From Takifugu bimaculatus (Eukaryota; Chordata; Actinopteri; Tetraodontiformes; Tetraodontidae): a stretch of DNA of 64,000 nt. The stretch is taken from NCBI GenBank assembly GCA_004026145.2, contig CP034977.1, positions 1,397,043 through 1,461,042 on the forward strand, written 5' to 3'. The notes under the pieces are model-generated. The model did not search any database and was not told where the DNA came from. It saw nothing but the letters and a program-made list of their open reading frames with translations. Position 1 is the first letter of the stretch. Each line of letters starts with the position of its first letter. This document shows, piece by piece, positions 63,301-64,000 of this stretch. Position numbers and translations under genes: made by a program.

Positions 63301-64000
63301 AATAAAGTTCATTATAATTCACCTCGCTGCACCAAAACAACCCAAACGGCAGCGAGGCATCGACGTTGGAAATTTAGACCCAAGAAGCTTGTAGACCAAA
63401 TAGAAAATAATGCCGCCCTGGTTTAATTCGCAAACTGCATTTTTAAAAGATCCCCCCATGAAGACTCGTCATCTCGGCGCTCTCCTGACGGCTCCTGTTA
63501 CTCGAGCCTCTGGTGACAGATAAAACATGGCTTGAGACACTTACAGATAATGACTGTTTAATGTCGTCCTAGTTCCCACAGCATTGCCACAGGCCTTTCA
63601 GCTCCCCCTCAAGACCACACATTGGGTGTTTTGAGGGGGGAGTACAAATTTTCTGTTTCATACACTCACATACAAACAAGGCATTAGCTGCCTGTTTATT
63701 TGCCTGGTGAAACATTGCAATTGTTTTTAGCCAGCTGGTATTTTTGGAGCTTAACCAGCGGCATTTGGCTTGTTTTATCAACAGGTAACAGCACTTTTCA
63801 GAATGTCAAATGGATGGTTTTACTCCGCTGGAAAAAGGGTCCTCCATCTCACACTCAGCCTTAGTTTATCTTTAATGTCACTTATTGTTAACCATTGTTA
63901 TTTTGCTTTGAAATGAGATGTTAAGGGTCACCAACTCAGTTTTATATGCGGGTCTCTTGGGGAAACAACAGCATACCTGCCAAATCGGCTCTCTCTTCCC
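60346..64000 (-). other. nectin1: nectin1 intron 1 (partial), no exon recognised
   Basis: This is the 3' end of the first intron, ending at the TTACAG acceptor of the V exon. No ATG-started signal peptide ending with a phase-1 donor was found here, so the first exon should lie beyond the right edge. A hydrophobic ORF near 62600-62700 was considered and rejected. No repeats of note. Confidence 0.8.

Overview
This window is vertebrate genomic DNA, most likely from a ray-finned (teleost) fish. The evidence is small exons with GT-AG borders separated by long introns, frequent CA/GT and other microsatellites, and coding exons that clearly match vertebrate nectin-1 (immunoglobulin superfamily adhesion receptor) but differ from mammalian sequence about as much as a fish orthologue would. 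No bacterial-type operons, rRNA, tRNA, CRISPR arrays or intact mobile-element ORFs were found. Nearly all open reading frames outside the listed exons are chance ORFs in introns or microsatellites.

One gene accounts for all recognisable coding sequence: nectin1, on the minus strand and read from high to low coordinates. Its first exon (5' UTR and signal peptide) lies beyond the right edge. Four exons encode the ectodomain: a V-type Ig domain (59974-60345), a first C2-type Ig domain (58471-58770), and a second C2 domain split over two exons (58159-58276 and 54217-54368). The splice phases agree at every junction (1, 1, 1, 2, 1).

After the shared ectodomain the gene offers two mutually exclusive membrane/cytoplasmic modules. 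The proximal one (43424-43917) is a single exon with a transmembrane segment, the conserved nectin tail and a C-terminal EWYV motif for the afadin PDZ domain (alpha form). The distal one lies 26.7 kb further downstream. It is a chain of small exons (16573-16720, 10670-10763, 6982-7083) matching the human nectin-1 beta (HIgR) transmembrane segment and tail. This chain ends in one of two alternative terminal exons, both in the correct phase: one carrying two ITIM-like tyrosine motifs (4601-4744), or a proline-rich one (1287-1523).

The two modules would couple the same extracellular adhesion domain to different cytoplasmic machinery: afadin/actin through the alpha tail, or SH2- and WW-domain proteins through the beta-type tails. 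Intron retention after 54217 would give a soluble ectodomain. The remaining roughly 60 kb is intron and UTR, with microsatellites, several perfect inverted repeats, and CpG-poor AT-rich islands that look like candidate conserved non-coding elements.
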